NCBI GenBank assembly: GCA_016208105.1 | Contig: JACQYS010000022.1 | Coordinates: forward strand, 62,001-126,000 | Source: Desulfovibrio sp. | Lineage (GTDB): Bacteria; Desulfobacterota; Desulfovibrionia; Desulfovibrionales; Desulfovibrionaceae | DNA: 64,000 bases | Direction: 5' to 3' | In this document: in pieces, positions 10,571 through 18,841 of the stretch | How the letters are laid out: each line of letters begins with the position of its first letter | Numbering within the stretch: position 1 is the first letter of the stretch | Notes under the pieces: model-generated | The model's input: the letters and a program-made list of their open reading frames with translations, nothing else | Databases searched by the model: none | What the model was told of the DNA's origin: nothing | Translations under genes and position numbers: made by a program

Positions 10571-12970
10571 TCAGCAGGCGCATTGATACAAATCCCAGGT
10601 TTTCATGAAGGCCAGATCGAATGAACGCTTTTCCATGGCAGCACGCGCGGCCCTGCTCATGCGCAGGCGCCGCGGTTCGTCACGCACCAGCTCTCCCATG
10701 GACTGGGCAAGGCTCTCCGGGCTTACGCTCTCCAACACCAGGCCGGTGTGGCCAGCTTCAATGTTCTCCCTGGGGCCGCCCTGGGCGGTGACGATAACGG
10801 GCAGCCCCGATGCCTGGGCCTCCAGCACGACGTTTCCGAAGGTGTCCGTTGTGCTGGGAAACACGAAGAGATCGCAGGAAGCGTAGAGGCTGGCCAGTTC
10901 CTCGCCCTGAATATAGCCGGTGAACACTGCCCCTCGCCCGGCAAGGGAACGTTTCATTTCCTTTGTGTAGGGCCCGTCTCCGGCAATGACCAAGTTCACG
11001 TTGGCATGTTGCTTACGCAACGAGAGATACGCGTCCGCAAGCAGGTGGAGGTTCTTCTCCCGGGAGATGCGGCCGACATAGAGCAGGGTTACGCCGGATT
11101 CCAAACCGTAGCGCTTGAGGGTTCCGTTTCTTTTGGCAGGCGTGAACCGCTCGATGTCCACGCCCCGGGTGAACAGGGTTATCTTCTCGGGCGCGATCCC
11201 CTTGGCGGCCAGTTCGTCGCCAGTGGCCTGGGAAGGCACGAACACCTTGTCCATCTGGTTGTAGTACCAGAGCATGTACTTCCACATCAGCTCTTCCATG
11301 GCGTCGTCGCCGGTGAGCACCTTGGCGTATTGCGGGAACGCGGTGTGGTAGGTTCCGTAGATGGGAAGCTTCAGAATGCGCGAGATGCCCAGGGCGGCAA
11401 GCCCTATGGGACCTGGGGTGGCGGAGTGCAGGTGCGTGAATCCCTGTTCGTACACGTACTCGAGCATTTCCAAAAAAGGCGGGTAGTGGAAGGTCTGGCC
11501 CGGGTATTCGGGCAGTTCACAGCTGCCTATGGGCGTGAAATGGCGCACACCGGGCATCTCTTCGCCGTTTGCGCAGGAACAGGTGACCACCTTGAGCTCC
11601 TTGCCGTGCTTGTGGGCCATGTTCACGTGCATTTTCAGAGTCAAGGCCACTCCGTTGACGTCGTGGAAAGTGTCGGTGAAGTGGCCCACCCTGATCTGGC
11701 TGTCTCCGCTTTCACCGCGCAGTTTGGAGCGGGTGTCACGGCAGAGTGCCCGGTCCTTGGTGAAGACGGTGTAGGCCACGAAGTAGGGGGCCAGGACGGT
11801 GTAGAGGGCGCCCGCCGCACCCAGTCCGTTGAAGATGTCGAACACGTTGGCGCCCGAGAGCTGGTTCATCAGCCTGTCTCCGAAACTGGCGAGGACCTTG
11901 TTGGATGCCCTGGTCACGAACCTGAACCAATCCTCCTCGAGCGGCTTGTTGGAAGACAAGCCGCTTTTGGCCAGGGAATAGAGCGCCTTGTCTTCATGGA
12001 TCAGGTTTTCCGCTTCGTGGCGCAACAGTTCCGGCAGGGAATCCGAGCCGGGCTTGCGCGTTTTGCGCTTCATCCCGGACCACAGGGATTGCAGGGCGAA
12101 GATCATGCCGGATTTGCGGTGGGGATCGCCTGAGAGGAAGCGGTCCATGAAGGTGAGGAACACGTCCTTGTCCACGTAACGGTCCAGGCCGAACTTGGAT
12201 TTATAGAACTGGTAGGCGATGGCGTAGAGGTTGTGGGCCATGGTTTTAGGTGATGCGGGGCGGCCGCAGGGCCTTGATGCACCGTGGTCGACACCGGCAA
12301 GGAAGTCCTTCAGGTCCGTTGCGCCGGGCACGTGGGTGTACATGCTGGCAATGTTGACGGAGCTGTGGTCGTCCGACCCCCCGGTGATGCTTTTTATCCA
12401 GGGAGTTTTCCCAAAGGGCTCGATGCCGTGGCGATCGGCCAGAGTTTCGATGACCTTGGGGGACAAGTGATCCAGGATGTCTTTGAGGATGTTGTTCTGG
12501 AAAGCGTCGCGTGTGCCGTTGAGCTCGAAATTCGAAAATAGAAGCAGCATTCTTTCGAAATGCCAGGGCGTGAGCTTGTCGTTCACCCCGAAAAGCGGAT
12601 GGGCCAGGACGTGGGTGATTTTTTGTTCCCGCAGGTAGGGGACCAGGTGGTAGATGTTTTCCCGTATTTTTTGGATGTCGGTGTGGTGTGCCTCCGTGAT
12701 GTTCAAGGCCAGCACGTGCGCTTTGCATCCGTCTTCCGGAAAATAGCTGGTGATCTCTTCGCTTACAAAAGCGCCCGGCAAATGGGCAATCTCAAGCGAG
12801 CCTGCGATGGTGTTGTGGTCCGTGATGGTGACCATGGACATGCCGCGCTGCTTGGCGATTTCGTAGAGGCGCTTGGGTTCGGTGAAGCTTTCCGGGCAGC
12901 CCAGCTTCTGGAGAAACCACTGGGAGGGCCGGGTGGAGTATTTTGAATGGACGTGAACGTCGATCTTCAT
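10571..12970 (-). CDS. PHP domain-glycosyltransferase (GT4) fusion
   Basis: A 799-residue protein joining two enzymes. Residues 1 to about 250 form a PHP metal-dependent phosphoesterase domain (DVHVHSKYS at the start, TDHNT near 50, and further His/Asp motifs). Residues from about 400 form a GT-B family 4 glycosyltransferase with GRISREKNL and the terminal E-x7-E type segment around FGNVVLEAQASGLPVIVTA. A stretch of about 150 residues between them is unassigned. Strong AGGAG lies seven bases before the start. It is a cytoplasmic enzyme, probably acting on a lipid or sugar-phosphate acceptor. The donor and acceptor are unknown. Confidence 0.85.
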   Translation of the reverse strand: MKIDVHVHSKYSTRPSQWFLQKLGCPESFTEPKRLYEIAKQRGMSMVTITDHNTIAGSLEIAHLPGAFVSEEITSYFPEDGCKAHVLALNITEAHHTDIQKIRENIYHLVPYLREQKITHVLAHPLFGVNDKLTPWHFERMLLLFSNFELNGTRDAFQNNILKDILDHLSPKVIETLADRHGIEPFGKTPWIKSITGGSDDHSSVNIASMYTHVPGATDLKDFLAGVDHGASRPCGRPASPKTMAHNLYAIAYQFYKSKFGLDRYVDKDVFLTFMDRFLSGDPHRKSGMIFALQSLWSGMKRKTRKPGSDSLPELLRHEAENLIHEDKALYSLAKSGLSSNKPLEEDWFRFVTRASNKVLASFGDRLMNQLSGANVFDIFNGLGAAGALYTVLAPYFVAYTVFTKDRALCRDTRSKLRGESGDSQIRVGHFTDTFHDVNGVALTLKMHVNMAHKHGKELKVVTCSCANGEEMPGVRHFTPIGSCELPEYPGQTFHYPPFLEMLEYVYEQGFTHLHSATPGPIGLAALGISRILKLPIYGTYHTAFPQYAKVLTGDDAMEELMWKYMLWYYNQMDKVFVPSQATGDELAAKGIAPEKITLFTRGVDIERFTPAKRNGTLKRYGLESGVTLLYVGRISREKNLHLLADAYLSLRKQHANVNLVIAGDGPYTKEMKRSLAGRGAVFTGYIQGEELASLYASCDLFVFPSTTDTFGNVVLEAQASGLPVIVTAQGGPRENIEAGHTGLVLESVSPESLAQSMGELVRDEPRRLRMSRAARAAMEKRSFDLAFMKTWDLYQCAC

Positions 12971-12989
12971 GACGCGTCTCCTGGCTTGT

Positions 12990-13025
12990 TTGGAAAAAGA
13001 AAAATCGGCCGGTGAAGGCCGATTT
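12990..13025 (-). terminator. Rho-independent terminator (minus strand)
   Basis: A perfect 9-bp stem (AAATCGGCC at 13002-13010 with 13017-13025) is followed on the minus strand by TTCTTTTTCC. It separates the lipoprotein gene from the PHP-glycosyltransferase gene downstream. Confidence 0.8.
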
Positions 13026-13238
13026 GCTGGCTGCGGTGTGGCACGCGGCCCGGCAGGGCAAAGGCAAGGGGGCAGAAGTTCTGCCTCATCCCAAATACCG
13101 CGCTTTTGTGTTTGATTCGTCCATTACGTGGCAACCCCCGTTGTTTCGAGGGAAATACCAGCTGGAGGCGCGGATGGTGTTACGGCACGCTACAAATTGC
13201 GTGACGCATGAAGGCGGGGTTGTGACGAAGCCGTGGCG

Positions 13239-13778
13239 TTACTTCTTGAGGGCGGCCTGTTCGTTGGCGAAGAACACGTAATTGTTGGCAATGGGCCCGC
13301 TGCCCTGGCCCCCAGCTGCCGGCGGCTTGGAGGCAGTGAACATGGCTCCATAGCCGAAGCTCACAAAAAAACCGCCGGAGGGGGGATTGCCGTGCTTCAG
13401 GGTGAAATCGAACGGAAAACCAGCGGATGTGATTTTTTGGGTGGGGTAGTTTTTGGAACTGGTGGCCAGCACGTTCCCGTGTTCGTCGCATAGGTAGACG
13501 GCCAGGGAAAGGTTGTCCACGGAGTCGGCCCAAACGGGTATGTTTTCTTTAATCGGCCAGGCCGAACCCTTTACCTGGAAGGCCCCATCGTGGGGAGCTG
13601 TCTGGAAGTCGAAGTGCATGAACTTCGCGTAGAGCTTTTGACTGCCGCCGTCCTGCCAGGGCTTGATCTGCAAATGGGAGGCGGAGAGCTTGGCGCACCC
13701 GGAGAGAGCGACGGCGAACAGTGCCAGCAGAAGGATGCTCCCTGACCGGCGTGTCTTACTCAGGCTTCTTGTGAACAT
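13239..13778 (-). CDS. Small lipoprotein of unknown function
   Basis: A 179-residue protein starting with a basic n-region and a lipobox (ALSGC), so probably anchored to a membrane from the periplasmic side. The mature part is soluble and beta-rich in appearance, with many aromatic residues and no motif that I recognise. The start at 13778 is chosen because it opens directly into the signal peptide and GGAG lies 12 bases upstream. It sits between the porins and the glycosyltransferase gene, on the same strand as both. Confidence 0.75.
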   Translation of the reverse strand: MFTRSLSKTRRSGSILLLALFAVALSGCAKLSASHLQIKPWQDGGSQKLYAKFMHFDFQTAPHDGAFQVKGSAWPIKENIPVWADSVDNLSLAVYLCDEHGNVLATSSKNYPTQKITSAGFPFDFTLKHGNPPSGGFFVSFGYGAMFTASKPPAAGGQGSGPIANNYVFFANEQAALKK

Positions 13779-13918
13779 GCGTGGCCGATACTCCGAAAGA
13801 CAGTGGAGTGGCAAGCCCGGCCAGGGATGGTTGTGGATGTGCAGCCCGGAGCTGAGGCCCATATCGCCGGTGCTGAATGAGCTGCACGCGGCGGATTGAT
13901 CAGCAGGTCGAATGAAAT

Positions 13919-13945
13919 GGCGGCCAGAGGCTTTCTCCAGCCGCC
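13919..13945 (-). terminator. Hairpin downstream of porin 1
   Basis: An 11-bp stem with two wobble pairs (13919-13929 with 13935-13945) is followed on the minus strand by ATTTCATT, 21 bases past the porin stop. Confidence 0.6.
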
Positions 13946-13966
13946 ACCTATGAATGAAAAGAGAGT

Positions 13967-15418
13967 CTAGAACTTGTACTGCAGGCCCAAAACGGCCAGG
14001 AAGGCGTCGCCGCTGTTGGCCTGGTTCACGAAACGGCGCCCCCATACAGAACGCTCGAATTCGCCGTGCGACCACCCGAAATTGGCCATGAGGGCCAGAT
14101 TGTCATAGATGGCGTAGGTGTTGTCCAGGTTCACGCCGATCACGTACTCGTTGACGGTCAGGTCGCGACCCATCTGGTAGAACCCGCCGACTCCCAGGAT
14201 TTCGTTGGCGGTGCGCAGCGCGCGGCTGGAGTTGGTTCCGTGTGCGTAGGCGGCGGTGAGGCGATGGGTCAGATCCTTCATGAAACTGACCTTGTTGAGC
14301 GAGGCGGAGAAGCCCCAACTGCCCACGGCGTTGACTCCCATGGAGTTGGAGACAAAAGCCTGGTCGGAGTCAAACAGCATGGAAGTGCTGGTTCCCCAGG
14401 CGGGCACGAGCTGCGGCAGACGCTCGGAACCGTTGCGCAGTGAATCGTCCTCACCGGTTGACCACCAGAAGGCCACTTGCGGGGTAAGGGCGTCGAAGCC
14501 GGTGTACTCGGCGGCCAGGTCCACGAAAAGGCCTTTGCGGCGATTCTTGGCGCGATCAGCACCGTTGCCTTCGCCGTAGATGACGTCGGCGAAGAACTTC
14601 AGCGGATCGAGAGCGGTCACTTCGAAAGCGCCGCCAGCCCACCAGAACACGTTCTGGCCGTTGCGGCTGCTGGCGGGATCGAGAGCGAACTGTCCGGCCG
14701 AAAAGAGGTTGGTGGCCAGCGTGCTGTTGTAGGAACCTGCTCCGCCCACCTCGGTGCCCGCATAGTCCGCGGCGCGTCCGGCCACGGCCAGCATGGCCCA
14801 GGGGGTTGCGCTGAAACCTTCCACGGTTATGGGCAGGCTCAGGTAGTAGGCGTCGAACTCGTCCGGAACCTGCTGGGTGGTCGTGTCGAAGTCCTTGTTG
14901 GAATCGAGCAGCCGCAAGAAGGCCCCCTGAATGGCGAAACCGTCCTTCACCACGGGAATGTTGACAACCGCCGCGGCAACTTCAGTGTCCAGGATGATGG
15001 AGCTGCCGGCGAAGAAGGAGCTGTGCGCTACGGTGAAGGGCTGCTTGCCTATGGTGAATTCGACGTCAGTGCCCGGCCATTTGAATTGAAGGAAGGCCTG
15101 ATAGACATCGATGGAAACGGCCGGGTTGTCCACGGTCATGGTGCCGTGGCCCCAGGCGGCGTCATTGACGCGGATGCCCAGGCGGAATTTGAGATCTTCA
15201 TTGGCCATGAAGTCGGTGCGGAGACGGAAACGCTCCCAGATGGTAAACGAATCGGCGGTCTGGGTGCCGTCGCCGGTCCAGCCGGTGTAGTTCTGCTTGG
15301 GAAACCAGTTTGCGTGGATGCGGACATCGCCGGTCATTTTCACCTCTGTGGCGGCGTACGCAAAAGCTGCCGTCGAGAGGACACTGACAAGCAATGCCAG
15401 AACCAGAAGACGTTTCAT
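13967..15418 (-). CDS. Outer-membrane porin 1 (OprD-like, Desulfovibrio type)
   Basis: A 483-residue protein with a Sec signal peptide (cleavage near AYAA/TEV). The mature chain is rich in alternating beta strands with Gly, Asn and aromatic residues and ends in Phe (LGLQYKF), the usual signature of an outer-membrane beta barrel. GGAGG precedes the ATG at 15418; a longer frame start at 15445 is rejected. It shares length and pattern with the next gene (15720-17171), for example IWERFRLRTDF and PAVSI-VYQA, so the two are tandem duplicates. A Fur-box-like 19-mer lies 66 bases upstream. It should allow passive uptake of small solutes; the substrate is unknown. Confidence 0.88.
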   Translation of the reverse strand: MKRLLVLALLVSVLSTAAFAYAATEVKMTGDVRIHANWFPKQNYTGWTGDGTQTADSFTIWERFRLRTDFMANEDLKFRLGIRVNDAAWGHGTMTVDNPAVSIDVYQAFLQFKWPGTDVEFTIGKQPFTVAHSSFFAGSSIILDTEVAAAVVNIPVVKDGFAIQGAFLRLLDSNKDFDTTTQQVPDEFDAYYLSLPITVEGFSATPWAMLAVAGRAADYAGTEVGGAGSYNSTLATNLFSAGQFALDPASSRNGQNVFWWAGGAFEVTALDPLKFFADVIYGEGNGADRAKNRRKGLFVDLAAEYTGFDALTPQVAFWWSTGEDDSLRNGSERLPQLVPAWGTSTSMLFDSDQAFVSNSMGVNAVGSWGFSASLNKVSFMKDLTHRLTAAYAHGTNSSRALRTANEILGVGGFYQMGRDLTVNEYVIGVNLDNTYAIYDNLALMANFGWSHGEFERSVWGRRFVNQANSGDAFLAVLGLQYKF

Positions 15419-15483
15419 ATCAATTCCTCCTTTATGTGAACACACGGGGCGCAGGTACTGCCACCCGGATCGGAGAACTAAAT

Positions 15484-15502
15484 GATATTGATTTTCAGTG
15501 TC
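15484..15502 (-). promoter_or_regulatory. Fur-box-like site upstream of porin 1
   Basis: GATATTGATTTTCAGTGTC matches 14 of 19 positions of the classical Fur consensus built from GATAAT hexamers, 66 bases upstream of the porin 1 start. Similarity by eye only; iron control is a guess. Confidence 0.3.
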
Positions 15503-15663
15503 AAACGAGGGCGAAGAAAAAAAGTACTGGATGAGAACACTATCGGTAACGCGAGGCCAACCTGATTGCTCTAGAATGAGGATGCTCAGCCAGAGACTTG
15601 CCTCAAGTGTCGGCTCGATGTTTCGAGAAAGGGAGTGCGTTTTCTTTCAGGACGGCTCGGCTT

Positions 15664-15696
15664 TGAAAAAAAACGGCCGGGGCGAACCCCGGCCGT
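15664..15696 (-). terminator. Rho-independent terminator of porin 2
   Basis: A perfect 10-bp stem (ACGGCCGGGG at 15673-15682 with 15687-15696) with a four-base loop is followed on the minus strand by eight T. Confidence 0.93.
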
Positions 15697-15719
15697 ATGC
15701 AATGCGGATGCTCGGACTA

Positions 15720-17171
15720 TTAGAAGCGGTACTTCAGGCCGAGAGCGAACTTCCAGGCGTCGCCGTTCTGGGAGGCGTTCACCATGCGGCGGCCCCAGAC
15801 GGACCTTTCGAAGTCACCGTGAGCCCAGCCGGTCTCGAGGATGAGGGCCAGGTTCTCGTAGATGTTGTACTGATGGTCAAAGTTGATGCCCATCGCGTAC
15901 TCGTTGGTGGTCAGGTCGCGGCCCATCATGACGTAGGTGCCAGTGCCGGTCAGCAGGTTGGCGGTACGCAGGGCACGGGGGGAGTTGGTGCCGCGGGCGT
16001 AGGTGAAGGTCAGACGATGGGACAGATCCTGGATGAAGCTGATCTTGTCCAGGGCGAACACGAAGCCCCAGCTGCCGATGGAGTTGGTCGGCATCTGGCC
16101 GAAGTTCAGCTCCTGGTTGGTGTTGAACAGGAAGGAGTTGGAGGGGCCCCAGTAGTTGACGACGCCGGGCAGGCGCTCGGAGCCGTTGCGGGTGGAGCTG
16201 TCTTCACCGGTGGAGTACCAGAAGGTCAGCTGCGGGGTCACCTTGTCGAAGCCGGTGTACTCGGCGGCCACGTCGAAGAACAGACCGGCGCGCTTGTTCT
16301 TGCCGCGGTCGGAGCCATTGCCCTCGCCGTACACGATGTCGGCGTAGAACTTGAAGGGATCAAGCGCGGTGACGGCAAAGGAGGAACCAACCCACCAGAA
16401 CACGTTCTGGCCGTTCTTGAAGCCGGTGGGAGCGGCGTAGGTGCCGGCGGAGAACAGGTTGGTGGCCAGGGTCTCGTTGGTGTTGGGGCCGCCGTTGCCG
16501 ACCCAGGTTCCACCGTAGTTGGCGTTGCGGCCAGCCACGGCGATCATGCCCCAGGGGGTGGCGCTGAAGCCGTCCAGGGTGATGGGCAGGGTAATGAAGT
16601 AGCCGTCGAACTCGTCGGGCACCTGGGTGGTGGTGGGGTCGAAGTCCTTGTTGCTATCCAGGAAGCGGGCGAAGCCGGCCACGATCTTCAGCTGTTCCAC
16701 CACGGGGATGGACACGATGGCCGCAGCGGCGCGGGTGCCGCCGAACACGGGGTTGGAGCCCAGCCACTCGGCGGAGAGGGGCAGGTCGAAGTTCTGAAGG
16801 CCAATGTGGAACTCAACCTGGGTGTTGGGCCACTTGAACTGCATGTAGGCCTGGTAGACCTGGATGGAGACGGCCGGGTTGTCAACGGTGAAGGTGCCGC
16901 CGCCCCAGGTGGTGTCGTTCACGCGGATGCCCAAACGGAACTTCAGGTTCTCGTTGGCGATGAAGTCGGTGCGCAGGCGGAAACGCTCCCAGATGGTAAG
17001 GGAGTCGTAGGTCTGGCTGCCGTTGTAGTTCCAGCCGGTGTAGTTGTACTTGGACCAGTAGTTCGCGTAGATGCGGGCGTCACCCGTCATCTTGATCTCG
17101 GTGGCTGCCGAAGCGGCAACCGCGCCGAAGGCCATGCTGACAAGCATGACCAATGCAAGAATGCGTTTCAT
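15720..17171 (-). CDS. Outer-membrane porin 2 (OprD-like, Desulfovibrio type)
   Basis: A 483-residue porin with a signal peptide (cleavage near AAASA/ATE) and a mature beta-barrel pattern ending in Phe (LGLKYRF). It has exactly the same length as porin 1 and aligns along the whole chain. AGGAGGAGG precedes the ATG. A long leader of up to about 190 bases lies between the likely promoter and the start. The strong ribosome binding site, strong terminator and strongly biased codon use suggest that this is the major, highly expressed porin of the pair. Confidence 0.9.
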   Translation of the reverse strand: MKRILALVMLVSMAFGAVAASAATEIKMTGDARIYANYWSKYNYTGWNYNGSQTYDSLTIWERFRLRTDFIANENLKFRLGIRVNDTTWGGGTFTVDNPAVSIQVYQAYMQFKWPNTQVEFHIGLQNFDLPLSAEWLGSNPVFGGTRAAAAIVSIPVVEQLKIVAGFARFLDSNKDFDPTTTQVPDEFDGYFITLPITLDGFSATPWGMIAVAGRNANYGGTWVGNGGPNTNETLATNLFSAGTYAAPTGFKNGQNVFWWVGSSFAVTALDPFKFYADIVYGEGNGSDRGKNKRAGLFFDVAAEYTGFDKVTPQLTFWYSTGEDSSTRNGSERLPGVVNYWGPSNSFLFNTNQELNFGQMPTNSIGSWGFVFALDKISFIQDLSHRLTFTYARGTNSPRALRTANLLTGTGTYVMMGRDLTTNEYAMGINFDHQYNIYENLALILETGWAHGDFERSVWGRRMVNASQNGDAWKFALGLKYRF

Positions 17172-17367
17172 GATGGGATTTCCTCCTCCTCAAGTTGTAT
17201 AAAAACCACCTTAGCCGGTAGGCATGGTACAGGAAGGGAAGCCGCCACCCGCGGAAATCCGGAACCGGAACCGAGGGGCCTCCCCCCATGCCCTGGCTGT
17301 GCCGGGATTGGAATCGACGCTTGGCGCAGCGCCGGGAGCCGAAGCCCCACCCCGACCGAAACTTATA

Positions 17368-17395
17368 ATCGTAACACAGCCAAAATGTGTGTAAA
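17368..17395 (-). promoter_or_regulatory. Candidate promoter of porin 2
   Basis: On the minus strand TTTACA (17390-17395) and TACGAT (17368-17373) are 16 bases apart. This implies a leader of about 190 bases. Other -10-like hexamers (TTATAA) overlap, so the exact element is uncertain. Confidence 0.3.
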
Positions 17396-17512
17396 GTGAA
17401 ACATTCTCCAAGGCAAGCCAAAATAAATTTACTTTTTTGTTATAAAGCGCGGGAAATGGAACGCAGAGTATTGTCTGAAAGTGTGTTATTGTAGCTGGAT
17501 ATCGACACGCAG

Positions 17513-17545
17513 TCTCTTTTTAAAAAAGAGTGGCGATTGGCTTGC
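17513..17545 (+). promoter_or_regulatory. Sigma-54-like promoter with an adjoining palindrome
   Basis: TGGCGATTGGCTTGC at 17531-17545 fits the sigma-54 pattern TGGC-N7-TTGC (the -24/-12 elements). A perfect palindrome, CTCTTTTT-A-AAAAAGAG (17513-17529), abuts it upstream. The element points towards the 45-codon ORF that starts 81 bases after the -12 box. It is a motif match and has not been tested. Confidence 0.5.
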
Positions 17546-17571
17546 CGCTTTTTCCAATCATTTCCACGCCA

Positions 17572-17601
17572 TGTCTAGACAATAATTATTAATCAATTAT
17601 T
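17572..17601 (+). promoter_or_regulatory. Two palindromes ahead of the 45-codon ORF
   Basis: TGTCTAGACA (17572-17581) is a perfect 10-base palindrome. It overlaps by one base an AT-rich inverted repeat, AATAATT (17581-17587) with AATTATT (17595-17601). Both lie in the presumed untranslated leader and could be operators or RNA structure. Confidence 0.35.
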
Positions 17602-17626
17602 ACAGAGTTTACTAAGGAGCTGCCGG

Positions 17627-17764
17627 ATGCACGTCTTCTCCGAAACCGTCTTCGCAACGGTTTCGCAGGAGTGGCACTCCACTTTGGATAAAAAAACTGG
17701 ATATAAAATTGAGGACAAAATCACTGCTGCTGAAACCGATAGTGGTCTACGGGTTCTTCACTGA
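17627..17764 (+). CDS. Candidate small protein, 45 residues
   Basis: An ATG with a good AAGGAG seven bases upstream opens a 45-codon frame that begins MHVFSETVFATVSQEW and ends with TGA at 17762. The product is hydrophilic with no membrane segment or known motif. Codons 6-13 overlap a hairpin (CGAAACCGT at 17641-17649 with 17657-17665). The sigma-54-like promoter upstream is the main reason to take it seriously. It may instead be the leader of a regulatory RNA. I do not recognise a family. Confidence 0.4.
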   Translation: MHVFSETVFATVSQEWHSTLDKKTGYKIEDKITAAETDSGLRVLH

Positions 17765-17900
17765 GGGTCAGGCGGTATTTTGAATCCTTCCTGACGCTCC
17801 AAGGCCGGATCAGAATATGTTGGAGGAGCAGGGAAACAATTAATAACCGCACTCAATGAACCGGCTGCGTTGTGCGGAAAACTGACGGCCCAGTGTCCCG

Positions 17901-18140
17901 CTAGTGCGCCCCGCGATGGAGATCCTTCCTGCCAAGGCGAATGAAGCGCGGCTCATAGACCTGTTTCCCCGGCGAACAGTTCGGACAGCACTCATAGAGG
18001 AGCAGGCAGTCGGCACCAAGGCTTTCGGGGGGGATGCCCATCCACAGCAAATCCTCCCTGGGGTCTGATGTCTTGAGTACGGGAGCTTTGCAGCAACGGC
18101 ATTCGGCATAGAGAAGCGATGGGTCGAATCGTCTGGTCAT
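17901..18140 (-). CDS. Small Cys-rich (possible zinc-ribbon) protein
   Basis: A 79-residue protein with two cysteine pairs, CRCC near residue 15 and CCPNC near residue 51, arranged like the knuckles of a zinc ribbon. There is no signal peptide or membrane segment. GGAGG lies six bases before the ATG at 18140, which makes translation likely. A shifted frame at 17840-18109 is a shadow. A CATGTT-G-AACATG palindrome lies about 60 bases upstream of the start. Function unknown; metal binding is an inference from the cysteines. Confidence 0.65.
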   Translation of the reverse strand: MTRRFDPSLLYAECRCCKAPVLKTSDPREDLLWMGIPPESLGADCLLLYECCPNCSPGKQVYEPRFIRLGRKDLHRGAH

Positions 18141-18200
18141 GGTCCACCTCCAGCTCCGGCGCGGGAGAACGACTTTTTCATCTCCTATTTTGTTTCACAG

Positions 18201-18213
18201 CATGTTGAACATG
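18201..18213. promoter_or_regulatory. Palindrome upstream of the Cys-rich gene
   Basis: CATGTT-G-AACATG is a perfect 6-1-6 dyad 61 bases upstream of the start at 18140. It could be an operator; no family can be named. Confidence 0.35.
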
Positions 18214-18260
18214 TAAAGAAGAAAGAATTGATTCCTGCAATCGCCCGGACTGGGGCGCAT

Positions 18261-18296
18261 AAAAGAAAAGCCCCGGACGGGAGATCCCGCCGGGGC
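18261..18296 (-). terminator. Rho-independent terminator of mucR
   Basis: On the minus strand a two-part GC stem (GCCCCGG with CCGGGGC, enclosing CGGGA with TCCCG) is followed by TTTTCTTTT. Confidence 0.88.
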
Positions 18297-18346
18297 GCAC
18301 GGCTGCGTCCGTTGTGCCAGGCTAGGCCGGGCAGACCAGCAAGTGT

Positions 18347-18751
18347 TTACGATGCCTTTTTCCTGCGCTCCCAGAGACGCATGTCCTGCATCTTGTTTCG
18401 GCGTGCCCGCTGCAATTCTTTGCATACCAGCGGGGTGTCCTTGGCGTAGCCCCATTTCGCGCGGTATTCGTCGGGGGTAAGGCCAAGCTTTGCCAGGTGG
18501 CGTTTGGTTATTACCTTCATGGACTTGCCGGTTTCCAGGCAAATGATGGTCTTCTCGCGGATGGCTTTCTTTGCGTCACCCGCCTTTGCGGCATTGCTTT
18601 CCGATGTTGGAGCCATGCTTGTTCCCTGCATGACGGCCTTGAGGCCCCGCACAAGGTTCTGAACCATGGTCACGATTTCAGGTGCAGTCATGACCCTTAC
18701 TTTGGCTTGCGCCCTGACAATCTCCAGGGCTTCCTTCAGATAGTCGTCCAT
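18347..18751 (-). CDS. MucR/Ros family transcriptional regulator lacking most zinc ligands
   Basis: A 134-residue DNA-binding regulator. The N-terminal part (about 1-45) is the helical oligomerisation region. The C-terminal part holds the Ros/MucR fold core, CLETGKSMKVITKRHLAK at 71-88, followed by LTPDEYRAKWG and DTPLV. In Ros the finger uses two Cys and two His; here C71 and H85 remain, the second Cys is T74 and the last His is gone. Family members without zinc that still fold and bind DNA are known. They usually bind AT-rich DNA as higher-order oligomers and act as broad repressors. A perfect inverted repeat lies about 90 bases upstream of the start. Confidence 0.88.
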   Translation of the reverse strand: MDDYLKEALEIVRAQAKVRVMTAPEIVTMVQNLVRGLKAVMQGTSMAPTSESNAAKAGDAKKAIREKTIICLETGKSMKVITKRHLAKLGLTPDEYRAKWGYAKDTPLVCKELQRARRNKMQDMRLWERRKKAS

Positions 18752-18841
18752 GCGCTCTCCTTAATTCCGGGTACTACATATCTGCCGAAGCAGGCGGAGG
18801 GGACAATAGCGAAATACTCTAATTTGTAAATTGTTTTGTTG

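Larger units (their letters stand above)
15419..15719. other. Intergenic region between the two porins
   Basis: About 300 bases with the terminator of porin 2 (15664-15696) and the promoter region of porin 1, including the Fur-like site at 15484-15502. A long plus-strand frame crosses this region, but it is antisense to porin 2 and is not a credible gene. Confidence 0.6.

Noticed and set aside
10748-12133. 461-codon plus-strand frame
   Set aside because: Fully antisense to the PHP-glycosyltransferase gene; no family resemblance and no ribosome binding site.
15498-17399. Long Gly/Val-rich plus-strand frame of 633 codons
   Set aside because: It is antisense to porin 2, starts within the terminator region, has no ribosome binding site and shows repetitive low-complexity composition that mirrors the porin codons.
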